Shown here piece by piece: positions 1-12,363 of a stretch of DNA of 64,000 nucleotides. The stretch comes from Sipunculus nudus (Eukaryota; Annelida; Sipuncula; Golfingiida; Sipunculidae), in assembly GCA_026874595.1 (NCBI GenBank), contig CM049317.1, positions 12,158,382 through 12,222,381 on the forward strand, written 5' to 3'. A program made the position numbers and the translations under genes. The notes beneath the pieces were generated by a model, which was given only the letters and a program-made list of their open reading frames with translations, did not search any database and had not been told where the DNA came from. Position 1 is the first letter of the stretch. The number at the start of each line of letters is the position of its first letter.

Positions 1-893
1 CCATATAATTTATTTAGAGGGAAATTTCTATTTTCAGATACATCCTATATGGTAGACATCAACGTTTTGTTCGATACAAACTATGTAAACTAGCCGGAAA
101 AAAATAATTAAATGTTTCTAATACTCATCTAAAAGACATTATTTTTGCAACATTTGCTTCTGGTCTTTTGGATCATGGAACATTTATTTTTTGGAATACA
201 CATAATCAGGGAAAAGCATTTAGGCTATCATTTGATTCAGAAAGATTTACGAACTAGCGGGCCAAAATGCACGATAGCTAGACTTCATTCCTCTGAGCAA
301 AAGTGGATTACAGTCCAAAAAAAGACTATTGATGGCCTCATATTCTGGACGAGCTCACTCTGTTCGTTAGCCACACTGCTTAACTTTTGAAACTTCTAGT
401 ATCATAGACCATTCCCCCTGTGAAAACATGGCATATCCTCTGTCGCGAATCGATCCGCACTGCCTATGCACTGCTCTCCACTCCTCCTCAATTTAGGGTT
501 ACTCTTCGCATTGGTTCCGAACCAGAGCTGAAAGCTTTTAAAATACCCAAAGCACCACACTCATAAACGTTTACATGAGTAACCGCCTGTGGCAAAATAT
601 ATATGCTACTATGAATGATGCAATGCCTTGGGAGCATATAATTGTTTTATATTCTGATTTATTTTAAAATTGTAATATTTAAGTGTAAATTATACAATTA
701 TTCCAGATAACATTTAGGACACTTAACCTAATGACTGTGATATGTTGAAACATTCTTCCTTTGATAAAAAATGCCAACAGTCTTAATGCCGCTTAATTAT
801 TTTTTATTAAACTGTCTAAGGTGTCTTCATTTATTACTACAAGTCCTTCCCTTCCGGAATATTTTGAAGCTACAAACGCTAGTAATGTCTTTA

Positions 894-959
<66 letters not shown>

Positions 960-1080
960 GGCATAGAACAAAATATGCAAAAAGCAAAATTGCTTTAATT
1001 CAAATACATGTTGCATGTGTAGCGATATTTTATTTTGGATAATGTAAATGAAATGATAATAGTTTAACCATTTAGTTGTC
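1..1080. other. No confident gene; AT-rich flank
   Basis: I see no supported gene here. An 81-codon frame on the plus strand (145-390) and a neighbouring frame with several stops (about 130-560) look weakly protein-like but match no family I know and have no splice context. A decayed coding relic is possible. The interval ends in the (AT)n(GT)n microsatellite near 0.9 kb. Confidence 0.4.
897..958. repeat. Compound (AT)n(GT)n microsatellite
   Basis: An AT dinucleotide run passes directly into a GT run. The long Tyr-Ile or Cys-Val frames over it on both strands come from the dinucleotide repeat and are not genes. Confidence 0.95.
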
Positions 1081-1084
1081 AGAA

Positions 1085-1265
1085 AATAAAAGCTTGAATA
1101 GCGTGCTATACAGCGCGTCGGATTTAAGATCCTAAGGAGTCTAGAGAACACAACGAACAACCCAGAAAACATAAAAGCAGCAAACAACTGATTAGGAATG
1201 AAAGGAAGTATATTCATAAAGCAATGAATGCAAAAGTAACGCCAATGTGCATTATCGTTAAAGCA
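1085..1265 (+). pseudogene. Decayed copy of the lectin-gene exon 2 end
   Basis: The stretch from about 1145 to 1262 aligns by eye with 3245-3360, which is the 3' end of exon 2 of the lectin gene plus the start of its intron. Both contain cagaaaacat, a 'ggaaggactatcataaa'-like segment, 'atgaatgcaaa' followed by gta at the donor position, and 'ttcgttaa'-like intron sequence. Many substitutions and gaps break the frame. The other exons were not found nearby. I read it as what remains of a tandem duplicate of the lectin gene in the same orientation. Confidence 0.5.
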
Positions 1266-1269
1266 TTAT

Positions 1270-2340
1270 CGTATTAAATAGAGTGCCGGATATCTTGTCA
1301 GATTCTTGTTAAAAAAGAGTCGAATATTTGTCTGCTGCTTTGCGAATGGTAATGGGCACAATAGATCTTTCTCTTTATGTGATTTTTTATGATCATATTA
1401 AAGCCATCATTACCCTGTGATCCATTGAAATAATTCTTTAAGAGAAATTTAGATATTGAATGAAATAATGCACTAACTTCCTCCTGCTTCGGTTAATAAA
1501 CATTTATAGTCAAACGGATGTTGTAAATACGCTGAAAAACAGTTGTCTAAAGAACAATAAGAGACAGGATCAGAGCCGTGATTGTTGGGTGTGACAGGCT
1601 AAAATATTATTTCCATTTTCTGCGCTAGATGTTGTTTCTACTGTTCCTTTGCCATGGCATGCTTGTCTGTATCATTGCAGCCATTCATTTTTTCCGAAGT
1701 TTTTCAAAAGCGAATGAACTCTATAGATTGCTGTGTCTGCCATGAGGACAATAGGTAACCTATGTCGGATATTCCATATTGAGACAATGGCCTATTTTCA
1801 ATATTCAGTTGCAACTCCTTTAACTGGTCGTCTGCCAAAGTCTCAACTTGTTTAACTGTCAACTAATCTAACACTGCTGAGTCAAAATGCATGCTTATTG
1901 TTACGTTTACAATACTAATTGTATCACCAAAAACATATTATGTTAGCTACAGCAAGGGAAACTAAGTAATTGATATCACATACAGTATTTAAAGCAAGTG
2001 GATATCAAGAAACGGATCAATCCTATGGCGATGCATTATCTGTTGCATGCATGCGACCGCATGGGAGTATAGTGATGACGTCCTGGTTTCTTTAACACTA
2101 TCTTTAGCCGATCAAAATAGCATATATGTCAATGTCCAGCTGCTTTACTTGTAATACATATCTCGTTATAAATTATATCTCGTGTAAATTTTTTGCTGTT
2201 TGCTTTCTTCTAATTATTATATTTATTACATAATAATAAGGAAAAGCAAACCTGACAATGATGGTGATATATTTGATTTTTCAAACCTAGAAAGAATTTG
2301 TAAATTGCGACACAGAACACATACGTTAACTGTTTTTCTT
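1270..2340. other. No gene seen; upstream region of lectin gene
   Basis: This is AT-rich sequence without a supported frame, lying between the exon-2 relic and the first coding exon of the lectin gene. The promoter and any 5' UTR exon of that gene should be here, but I could not identify a convincing core promoter. Confidence 0.4.
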
Positions 2341-2374
2341 ATATCATTTGTTAGAGTGGACGGTGTGGAACAAC

Positions 2375-2474
2375 ATGGAGAGATTTCTGAGGTTAAAGCT
2401 ATTATGGGGAATGTATGTTATTGCATCCATTGAATCTAATGTAAAGGCAATCAGCATTGGCAAAATTGATAGCG
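2375..2474 (+). CDS. Lectin gene exon 1: signal peptide
   Basis: The ATG at 2375 lies in 'aacaacatgg', a good animal initiation context. It encodes a basic start (MERFLRLK) and a hydrophobic core (LLWGMYVIASI), as expected of a signal peptide. The exon ends after the first base of a Gly codon at a strong gtaagt donor. An in-frame UUG lies upstream at 2348, but the ATG is the obvious start. Confidence 0.75.
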
Positions 2475-3973
2475 GTAAGTGGCCCTGTAAACATGTTCAA
2501 GTATTACAACTAACATCATTAACGTCAATAATGTGTTTATCAGAAAAAAATCCTTAGAAATAATGTTTTTGATTATTTGAGATATTTAACATATTTTGGG
2601 TGATTCTCGTTTGTATATTTTGGTATCTATTTCTGTATTTATCAATATTTTAAATATTTCATATATTTGTTAGAATTTCGTTTGTATCTTTTGGTATCTC
2701 TTTCCGTGAGTGGAATTGAATCCTTGTTTTTTATTTCATTCTATTTTTTTTATATATTTTATTGAAAAACAAACAAAACAAAACTCATGTATTTTTGTAC
2801 ACGATCACATCAAATAAAAGGTTTACATTTGATAAATTGATACACCTCGAAATGTATTGAAATTGCATTGTTAAATTCAGGTGCTTCTCTACGGATGTGG
2901 CATGACTGGTCTTCATGGGGAAAATGTACCAAAGGTCATTCTACAAAACAACGTCGTTCCGTCTCCTATGCAAGGGTTGGTCCGTGGAGTATTTCAATGC
3001 AAACAGAAACTCTCATTTGTGGAAGCATCAGTAAAAATGATGTGTTTGCCAGGAAAATACTCTCAAAACTCCTGGTCAGCACTCAGGCCAACAAGGTCAA
3101 TATGATAACTTCTGATAATATTAGGCCCATAATCAATTATTCTGAAGAAACAGTTACATGGTTCGCAGATAGCAGAATCGGAAAGACAGATTACTACAAC
3201 CGGCAAAAACTAGGAATGAACACCAAACAGCTATCGGCGAATTTCAGAACACAAAAGACAATCCAGAAAACATCAAAATATCTAAAGCAGATCAGAACGC
3301 AAGGAAGGACTATCATAAAACATGAATGCAAAGGTATGGCGTAATTTGTATTTTCGTTAAGGTAAAACCTCTAAATGTTAGAACCATGCATTAGTTTTAT
3401 AAACTTACTGTGTTCAATTAGTTTGACGAATATATAGACGTTCACAAAGTTATAACGAACATTTCTTTCCGGGAGACACATGTCCCCTGCTTAGAAAAAA
3501 AAAAAGAGGCGTATATAGTAAAAGAGAGCATGTTTAAATGTAAAAACACTAAGATATATCACATTTCCTTGCATTGCCAGCAAACATTTATTGCCCTGAT
3601 GGCTTTCCACACAGTTTGGCGTGTGGGCGTCAATTTCCAGATGGTACTGTGAGGTCATCATGTTATAGGCTAGTGACCCTTCCCAGTATTTGGTCATTTG
3701 CCAAAACTGGTTGTGAGTTAAAGGGGGCAAATCTTGTAAGCATTGAGTCTCGAGTGGAACAGAAATTCATCGAAAATCTCATTAAGGACTATGGTATGCT
3801 TTTTATGTGCATGATTTTTTTTATATGAAAGATTTACTAAAAGTAATGCATTTATCCATCGAAAAGTGTGATCATCTATGTAGTATCTATCAAGTATCTG
3901 CGTATTGCTATTTTTCTTTAATATAGTTAGCAAGGGTGCTTTATGGAACCCCTATAGCTTTTTGGTCCAGATA

Positions 3974-4028
<55 letters not shown>

Positions 4029-4537
4029 TGCTTGTCTACACATTTGGTATTTAATTATATACTTATAAATTTTCCATTTCTTTCTAAGTGTAGCTAAAAT
4101 TCAATATTTTTGTTAGGTCCATAGCAAATAAGTATTTTATTATAATAGGACATCTTTACTGTTTTTATATGGTCAAAGTCAGTATGAATAACGATAGGTC
4201 GCCTTTTTTCCCAGGATTTGTAAAATGGATGTATATTTAATTGTTTATAGACCAATGTATCTCTTTAATAATGAATGCAATTATCACAGGAAAGGATGGG
4301 CATTATTGGACATCAGGTTCCGATGAAAAGAAAGAAGGCTCATGGACATGGACAGGGACAAGTGAAAGTGTTCGATACAAAAACTGGAGGCTCTCTCAGC
4401 CAGATAATGAAGGGAATGACAAAAGACCAGAAAATCACCTTTGTATTGGGAATTTGAAAGAAAAGTTCAGATGGAACGATGTTTCTTGGGACATGAATTA
4501 TTATTATATCTGTGAGGTTAATGGTCGAATCAAGTAA
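2375..4537 (+). CDS. Secreted TSR-like plus C-type lectin protein, four exons
   Basis: The model joins 2375-2474, 2881-3333, 3581-3793 and 4290-4537, giving 337 codons and a TAA stop. All three introns are phase 1 and have GT..AG ends (gtaagt, gtatgg and gtatgc donors; each acceptor ends in cag), and the frame runs unbroken through the joins. In order the protein has a hydrophobic leader, a WxxWxxWxxC thrombospondin type-1-like motif, a Lys/Gln/Thr-rich spacer of about 100 residues, and a C-type lectin domain of about 150 residues. C-type lectins bind carbohydrate, usually through Ca2+; in invertebrates many are secreted recognition factors of immunity or mucus. The QPD in the long loop is the type usually linked to galactose-class ligands. 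One canonical cysteine is replaced by Trp. No transmembrane segment is seen, so secretion is inferred. Possible poly(A) signals (aataaa) occur near 4895 and 4943. Confidence 0.8.
2881..3333 (+). CDS. Lectin gene exon 2: TSR-like motif and basic spacer
   Basis: The exon follows an attcag acceptor and opens with a segment holding WHDWSSWGKC, the WxxWxxWxxC signature that starts thrombospondin type-1 repeats. A run of basic residues (KQRRS) and a further Cys (LICGS) follow. Only two or three of the usual six cysteines are present, so this is a partial or divergent TSR. The remaining roughly 100 residues are rich in Lys, Thr, Gln and Asn and match no domain I know. The exon ends in HECKG at a gtatgg donor, phase 1. 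Confidence 0.7.
3581..3793 (+). CDS. Lectin gene exon 3: first half of CTLD
   Basis: The exon encodes CPDGF, SCYRL, then WSFAKTGCELKGANLVSIES followed closely by an E-x-x-FI helix. This is the N-terminal half of a C-type lectin domain: the first strand, helix 1 with its disulfide cysteine, the LVSI core strand and helix 2. It ends in KDY plus one base of Gly at the gtatgc donor. Confidence 0.85.
3974..4026. repeat. (AT)n microsatellite in lectin intron 3
   Basis: An AT dinucleotide run in the intron between the two lectin-domain exons. Confidence 0.95.
4290..4537 (+). CDS. Lectin gene exon 4: second half of CTLD
   Basis: After a tatcacag acceptor the exon encodes HYWTSGSDE, GSWTW, NWRLSQPDN, ENHLCIGN, RWNDVSW and YYICE, then a stop. 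These are the long-loop region, the Ca-site-2 QPD motif, the WND strand and the last cysteine of a C-type lectin domain. The residue in 'WNDVSW' that is normally Cys (partner of the Cys in HLCIG) is Trp, codon TGG at about 4481-4483. A single base change from TGC or TGT would explain it. Confidence 0.85.
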
Positions 4538-6240
4538 CTTTGTTTTAGTTTGCGTTCCTTTATGTTACGAAGCTTCTGTTACTTTTATTATTATAAGAAT
4601 GCTATGACACTGGTCTAAGTCGAACTAATAAGTCAAAAATTTAAGATAATAATAACCATCGAATAGAAAAAAATGGCTCCTTAGTTAGATTAATATCCGC
4701 CTTTTGGTTTGTTTTTGGAAATCTGTTTATTTGACTAACCAGTTGTTATATCCTTAGAAAGCTTAACATTGTATAGAATGATACGGTAAAGTTGGATAAA
4801 CCAAGTTCTCCCATTTTATGTACATTCCCATTTGTCTGGAAGTCTTACTCTCGAAGAACTGAAAATCACGGAATTGTGCATTGAGCACAACGAAAATAAA
4901 AAAATCTCATCTTTGATATATATATATTTTCTTAAAGTTGGATAATAAAGATGTTACATGCAGTGTCAAACGATGTATCTAACTATCTACCGGTTGTAAC
5001 AATATATTATATGGGTTCAGCTAATATTGTCGTTTCAAATTTGAAAAATGAATTTTAATGGTGCCCATTCCACTACCTTCTGAAATAGAATTTATGTGAC
5101 TTGTGGCTTCCTCTGTTTATATTAATGATAAAAAAGCGTCCTGTGTGTGGTGCTTTCGACGTTTTTGGCCATTTTTTTTTAAATAAAATTTCCAAGGAAT
5201 TTACTTTAGTTTAAAAAATGTCTGATTTATGAAAGTGCACCTTTAAGTATTTCAAATAGTGACTCACGTCTAGTCCATGACAAAGTACACTTAATTTTTG
5301 CACTGGATCTTGGGGAAGGGGGGAGGGTATTCGTTTGTGATGCACAAACATCGTATATAAGGAATAATTTCATAATCTTGAGTTAACAAAAGCTCAATGT
5401 CTTGGTAAAGAAAAACAAACTAAATTATGAAGTTGAATTTCAGGACTTTAATTATATTTTTATTTATCAATGACTGAAAGCATTAATAAAAGCATATCAA
5501 CGTGACATTTTACATTGACTCAGTCAATAATTGAAAACTAGATGTAGTTGGCTGTATGTGGTCTGTCTGGAGTGATATTGCTCATTAACATTATACTGGA
5601 TGTATAACATATCCGTGTCAGTTAAATTCCCTTTCGAAATCAGAACGTGGTAGCAAGGTTGGAGATCCTTTGTGCAAAGACGTAAATACAGAGATGTTCT
5701 CTCGTCACCTTCAAGGGGTTTTGCATGGTAATAAATGACAAAATGCCCTAGAGCATTTGGAGAAATATGATGAGACTGATTTAGTCGGTTATTTCAGACA
5801 ACACACGTTGCCTCTATATTTATAATTCACTAAGAAAAATCAAGATATATTTAATGTAAAATCAATTCTGCCATCTCGTTTTATAAAAAAATTAATTCTT
5901 TACCTTTAATCTGGGTAATTAACGGATTATTAAAAAGGAGAAGCTAGAATGTAGGATAATTTTCTTAAGAAACATGCTGTCACAAAGGAAGAAGATCACA
6001 AGAATTATTACTAAGCAGACATCGGCTACCCAGTTACTGTTAAATAAATAAAGAAGTTAATTGTCACGGGAACAGCAAGACACAAGAAAGTGTCCCCAAA
6101 CAAAGGGGATGGTACAGGAAAAGAATTACGGCAGCAAGAACAAGTGTCTGTACAATGTTTTGCATGATATATTGTTAGGGTTAGCTTGAAAGAAGAAAGC
6201 TAAAACAAAATTTTATATCTATTATATATCAATAAAGCTA

Positions 6241-6284
<44 letters not shown>

Positions 6285-7240
6285 AATATCCGGTAGTATT
6301 TTGAAATATTAAACTTAATACCATCTGCTCAATAAGTATCCTGATTTTTAAGTTATAACATGTATATGAAAATAAGGTATTTCATCTCACTATGTTATAC
6401 TGGAGTCATAAATAATCCAAATGGTGAGGTTTTCTAATCCTTAGTAAAAGAGTTTGAATATCTGAAATTAATGTTTATACAAAAATATAATATAAACCAT
6501 TGATCAAGCCGGAGAAAAACAAAATATCTTAAGTTCATAGCTGATAGCTTGTTAATGTAAAGTCGGTTAGATAGCAAAGCCACTTAAAAGTGTGTGAGAC
6601 CCTGATCACTCCACATGAAGCATAGTAAGGAATACCTTTTGATAATTTTATCTAAAATATGCAATATAGACGTTTTATTTAGGTGGCAGCAAACACAAAC
6701 GAATCAAAAGCTGGCCAACAACAAGAAAGAGGTCCCCATATGTTGTCAGGAGATTTTCCTTTGAAGAAATTTGGAACCAGCCTTTTCTACCACAAATAGA
6801 GAGTTAAAACAAGTCTTAGACATTATTAAGCCCCCAAACTCCTGCCGACCGCATATATATTGCAATAAAATATACCCGGTATTTGAATGGACGGACGGTC
6901 TCACCATAGGTACCCCTTTCCATTGACCAATTGTGAGTCAACGTTGAAGGAACTAAAGGGCATTACCGTGTAAACCGGAAAATGCATGATTATATAATTA
7001 TGAATGTATATATTACGGCCTCTGTTACTCAAAGTACTGTTCCATATCATGTAAGAGAGAATATTACGGTTGAAATATGTTTGTTTTACAATTCATGAGA
7101 TTTTACTATGAGGTATATTAAACATATTATGAACCTATATATTCAGAATCTAGCTCCAAAAACGAATTTCATTCTATTAACGGGGCGTTATTAGTGCTTT
7201 GTTTTTCTTATTTATTTCATGCTGTGCAAGCTTCTTTTAC
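4538..7240. other. No gene seen; intergenic
   Basis: AT-rich sequence without a supported gene. It should hold the 3' UTR of the lectin gene (aataaa near 4895 and 4943). An (AT)n tract sits at about 6243-6282. Confidence 0.5.
6243..6282. repeat. (AT)n microsatellite
   Basis: A pure AT dinucleotide run in intergenic sequence. Confidence 0.9.
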
Positions 7241-7241
7241 G

Positions 7242-7276
7242 GCCAGACCCGACAAGCCCTACAAGTCGGGTCTGGC
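7242..7276. repeat. Perfect 12-bp inverted repeat (hairpin)
   Basis: gccagacccgac at 7242-7253 and gtcgggtctggc at 7265-7276 are exact reverse complements around an 11-base loop. It is clearly G+C-richer than its surroundings and sits at the start of a G+C-richer block (about 7240-7420) of unknown origin, possibly part of a short interspersed repeat. Confidence 0.8.
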
Positions 7277-8008
7277 ACCAGTTTTTGTGAACCTCTTACA
7301 TACCCCATCAGCCTGATACCTTACACAACCTCAAAGATGTCTGTACTCCTTGTCGTACTGGGGGTAGCACTTGAGATCTGTATCAAGATCGTTCATCATA
7401 GGCAATAGGGGCAGCGCCTGCTAACAAATTTTCAAACTTATAATTAAAAAGTCGTAAATCTATTTAATCACTGTCTTTATCGTTTAAAGTAATACGTTTT
7501 ACTTTTTTTAAAGTTTCAAATCGGACCAAAATTAGCCAAACTAACCCAAAAATTTAGTAATTTTCCTGCACTGTTTTACGAGTGGTATGGCTTCCACTTG
7601 TGCCAAGATTGAGCCAAGGGCTTGCTTGTAAGTTTGATACGCGGTGTGATACATAATAATGTCCATACAAGTAGATCTTTTAGTAATCAACATTTATTTT
7701 GCAGCAATATCACCAAGTTTTTTTCTTTAATATATTTTACATACTTTTTCTGAGTGGATATGTGAATATTTTTTGTATATCCGTAAAAAAGTAAAATTTG
7801 TACCTGGAACTTTATACTGTGAGTAGGCACGCATACGCTTGCGAAGAGTCCACCCTTCGTCAGTGCGGGAATTTCTTTTTATCGTGCAAGGACAGTTTTT
7901 TTTGTTATGTTTAGAATGAGGAGATAAAAGCTAGGTCGGAGGCAGAATACAAAAATACTTTTGCTGTTGGACAGCGGGTGCAGGTGGGTTTTTCATTTTA
8001 ATTAAAGG

Positions 8009-8182
8009 AATATATATATATATATATATATAGATAGATATAGAGAGAGAGTGTCTGTAAATAGAGACAGATACACACATAAACACGCACACACACACAT
8101 ATATGTGTATGTGTTTGTGTATATATACATTTACATATACATGTATTTTTTGCATATATATATATATATATATATATATACA
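8009..8182. repeat. Compound AT/GA/AC microsatellite cluster
   Basis: Successive AT, GA, CA and AT runs with short spacers. Long frames on both strands over this region are low-complexity artefacts. Confidence 0.9.
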
Positions 8183-8249
8183 TTCTCATGTATACACATG
8201 TATATTTTTATGAAAATAATCATTTTTAACAGAGAAAAAAAATTATAAA

Positions 8250-10467
8250 TTATTATAAACTGATTCTTTTTTGATGGGCTGTTTTTGTCTCTTTTATTAT
8301 TGACTGTTGTACAATTAAGTGACATAAAGGAACAGCTGGTGTCACTGACGCCCCCCCTTGGAAATAAGAATGTTTTATTATTAATTTCTTTAATATTTGT
8401 TAACACAGTTTTCACTCTGTTGGCCTGTTAAAGAGGAATGAAATTATTATAAAAGAATAGCAGGGATCAATGCTGAGGAAATGTACATATATTGAAATAT
8501 CTCTGTGGGATTATGACCTGTTTAACAAATAAGTAACATAACGGTTTGGACCCACTAGCAGAAGGAGAGGGTGGCGGGTGTATGATAGGGAGTTTTGTAT
8601 TGATATAAGAGGAAGGTTACATCCTTTCCATTATTTTTTGCTTAATATCTGTATTTCATGTTATTTCATGAAAATAAAATTATGGAAATAAAGAATGTCC
8701 AAAACAACATGTCTTTCTAAATATGAAATACAATTCAGATCTCAGATCTTTGTGTACCTGTGTGTGTCTCGTTGACCAGATGGTCTTTAAAATCTTAATC
8801 TGCCTAGGTAGTATGGTTTATAAGCATGATATCAGCTTACAATATCATAATGTGAGGTCACAACTGTCCCATTTTATATGTGAAGCTTGCCACTAACACC
8901 TCTGCCCTGCACATTGCAAAAAATATATTGTTTGCAATCATTTCGTCATCTGTACCATCAACAAGCCATGTCAGTTAGTAACAGTGCCTTAATTATAAAA
9001 TACCTGCACTTGTTTTGATATATCTGACTTACAAAGTCACAGTCATATTTTATGATTAGATGTATTATATATTTCTAAATATGTTCTCATTGGAAATCAA
9101 GATTTATGCAGAATATTATAATTAGAAGTTGTTTATGTAGAAATATTACCCCTCATATACACTGTGGCGGTTGTACATGAGTAACAATGTTGGTGAACTT
9201 AAATGTTTAATGGCCTGCATGACACAGCTCCCAACTCACTCACTGTTATATCATTTACACCTCGGTCCTGGGTCTGATGCCCAGCAACAAGGTTGTTCTC
9301 CAATGGGGTGCTTTGACAACAGGCTACACCTCTTTCATATAAATGTATATCATTTTTTCAACAGGATAATCAGCTGTACCTCTGTTTGTTCCAAGCACTG
9401 ACCAATTTATCAATCTGATCCGTCGAACATAAGTAGTACCATGCGGGTCAGTGTCCCTTGCTTTCCAAATTTCTCTAAGTAGCATGTGTTTTGTACCATA
9501 TTGAAAATATAAAATTTATATAAAATTTACTCCTTTGGTACCTGAACTGTCATCATGGCTGTTGCAGTCAGGCCTCCTAAGGTTATGTTAAGCCTGTCAT
9601 ATATGCAGCTGCAGTGCAGTACATGTTATTTGTTTCAATAATTTCAAGGATGTTGTTAATGTTCAGAGACCACAACACAGAAGCAGTCACTTGTGCTGTT
9701 GACTCATCTTAACTATCTTTGAGCTCCTAACGAAAATATACATAAAACTTGTATGTTCAGTTTCTAAATTAAATTATCTGTCAATTCTTATAAATATATT
9801 GTTTGGAATATGTTTCTTCGTGAAAAATATATACTAGGCTAAATATATATGAGATCCCAAGATATACGGGAGCTTAATTATCTTAGGCTGATTATGCAGC
9901 CTTACATAGGTGATACCAAGAGCTCTCATTTTTACAAGCTGTGTGTGTCACAGCAACTAAACGATACACTGTTACTGCTGTAACACGGGGTCAGTGACAT
10001 TCTACACGTATTAACCCTACTTGCCTCTTCAGCTTTTGATAAAGCTGCCCAGCAAACAAAAGTAGTCCCGGTACCAGATGCCATGTCCCTTATCCACTTG
10101 GCTCCTTGTCAACATTGCCATAAAAATCCCAATAGTATCACAGGCTAAGTGCTGGTATGAGAAGGCCCAAAAATGGGTCCATTCCTGTAAAGAACCGTTT
10201 TTTCGTCATGTAGATAAGACGTTTTAATAAGAATAAAAAAACTTTTATAATGTTTTATTTTTTTAGAATATCAGTACAAAAGAGGGATTTATTTATTTTA
10301 GATTCTACAGGTGGATGGATAGACTATCTATATACGATGGAAAAAAGAAAATAATGAAAAAAATTCACATCATTTTACGTTTCTGTGCCATCATTCGAAA
10401 ATACAAAAAATGTTTCATTTGGCTGACAGAAAGTGATCTTATCAGTATATTTTGAAGGGACTCAGGC
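8250..10467. other. No confident gene; possible old repeats
   Basis: Several G+C-richer patches (about 9170-9430 and 9890-10190) resemble worn interspersed repeats, but I cannot assign a family. The 76-codon frame at 9171-9401 has no supporting context. Confidence 0.4.
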
Positions 10468-10742
10468 AAATATTCTAAATGAAGATTGGCAAGGTGGATG
10501 AATAAAGCTCAGACGACTGAAAGGGGATATGCTTTTATTCTCAGAAGAAAAGGTGAAGATATTAATGTATTATATTTGTATAATAATATAAGATCGCTCT
10601 TACAATAATGATCTTTGCTTTTCCCTATACGCATGTACATATATGCTCCTGGATCTGAAACTAATTAATATTTTAAATCTGCCGATAATGCATGGGCAAG
10701 CATATTGGTAAGATTAGGTTCTGCAGGAAATGATTACGTATT

Positions 10743-11048
10743 TCATTGTTGAGTCATTTTCTTAACCATTTCATAATTAAAAGTATTATACTGTTCAAAA
10801 TATCGATTTTTTTGGCTGCTGAAACATTGTTTGTTAATGTTTAAATTAGGTTCTAAGTAAAGGAGACCATAGAGTTTATTGTCCATATTTTCAGTTAAAA
10901 ATGAGAAGGGCACATCTAGGATTAAGGTGATCATTGATTGACAATTAACAATCGAAATTTTTGTGTGGGTAAAAGTTGTTGAAACCAAAGGCATAAAACA
11001 ATCGTGATATGAAATATTACCCCTGAGGGATAAACATAGATAGGACAT
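10743..11048 (-). other. 101-codon frame in the tandem unit, unrecognised
   Basis: The same 101-codon frame occurs in copies 1 and 2 (10743-11048 and 12364-12669), and its N-terminal half is cut by the deletion in copy 3 (14036-14236). The product would start MSYLCLSLRG and end in KKMTQQ. I recognise no domain, and conservation between copies only reflects recent duplication. It may be chance or a piece of the retroelement. Confidence 0.2.
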
Positions 11049-12363
11049 TACAAGAGACGAATACGTATCAGAAATTCAGAACGGTTAATCCTTCAGGTAG
11101 CAGTCTATAAAGGATGGCTAAACAATCAGGCATTCTTTTGTATTTACATCAACATATCTATACCCGGAAAATTAAAAAATCGATATGGATTCTGTTTTCG
11201 GTCTTTATGATGTTTGGTATTAACTCATTTTATAATCAGTTATATATCAGGTGTTATCAAAAGAAACCTTATAAAGTTATTGAGACAGAGTAATTCCAGT
11301 TCCTGGTCCAATAAGTGTACCAAGGGATATATATAAATTGTGCATTGTTTCTCTATATAACTTTGTTTTGATCTAGCAGAGCGTGCCTATTCATGATAAC
11401 CAGTGTAACGGTCCCTTTTCACACCAAAAAAAAACAACTCAGGCCAAACCGTAACATAAATGCTCAGACACGTTCTCTTCAAACGAATACGTAACCAAAA
11501 TATGGGGACAAAAACAGTGCTATATTAATATATTACAATATTTACATTCGTTCACAAATTATATAATGGTCTATACATAAACAATTTACAACAAGGTCTC
11601 TGAAGGAAAAACTGAGTCTCTAAATAACGAACTGCAACGAAATACTTAACTGAATCCTGTATCTGAAAAACTGAGGTCCATCTTCAACACATAGTTCGGG
11701 CCCACACAAAACTTGTGGCACCAGAAAAAAATCTCTCCTCTTCCTACATAATAAAGTTCAGATTGTAGTTCATTGCATCCCGTGGGCTTGGGGACCAAGA
11801 GACCACGGTCACCGTCCCGGGGAAAACATTGACGTGGCGTAGCAAAATCGATAGCCCCCTTTTGTACTGCAGGCGAGTTTGTTTTATAGGCCTTTTATAG
11901 GTGGAAACCGCAGAAATTTTTGGTTTTGCTTGAGAGAAACGATAGCGCCGTCAGTTCTGCAAAACCAGTACTGAATTGTTCCAGAATAGTGTTTATGCTT
12001 CTCAAAGCGCGTCAGTAGTCACTGATACCGGGGTGGATCCATTAACGTGGACACGGGGGTAGTAACATCACTTCGTATATAATATTCTAAATATTCTAAA
12101 TGAAGATTGGCAAGGTGGATGAATAAAGCTCAGACGACTGAAAGGGGATATGCTTTTATTCTCAGAAGAAAAGGTGAAGATATTAATGTATTATATTTGT
12201 ATAATAATATAAGATCGCTCTTACAATAATGATCTTTGCTTTTCCCTATACGCATGTACATATATGCTCCTGGATCTGAAACTAATTAATATTTTAAATC
12301 TGCCGATAATGCATGGGCAAGCATATTGGTAAGATTAGGTTCTGCAGGAAATGATTACGTATT

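Noticed and set aside
771-1217. Several frames of 64-108 codons across 890-960 on both strands
   Set aside because: They owe their length to the AT/GT microsatellite (runs of Tyr-Ile, His-Thr, Cys-Val) and have no splice or homology support.
7931-8415. Four overlapping frames on both strands
   Set aside because: Low-complexity translation of AT, GA and CA repeats.
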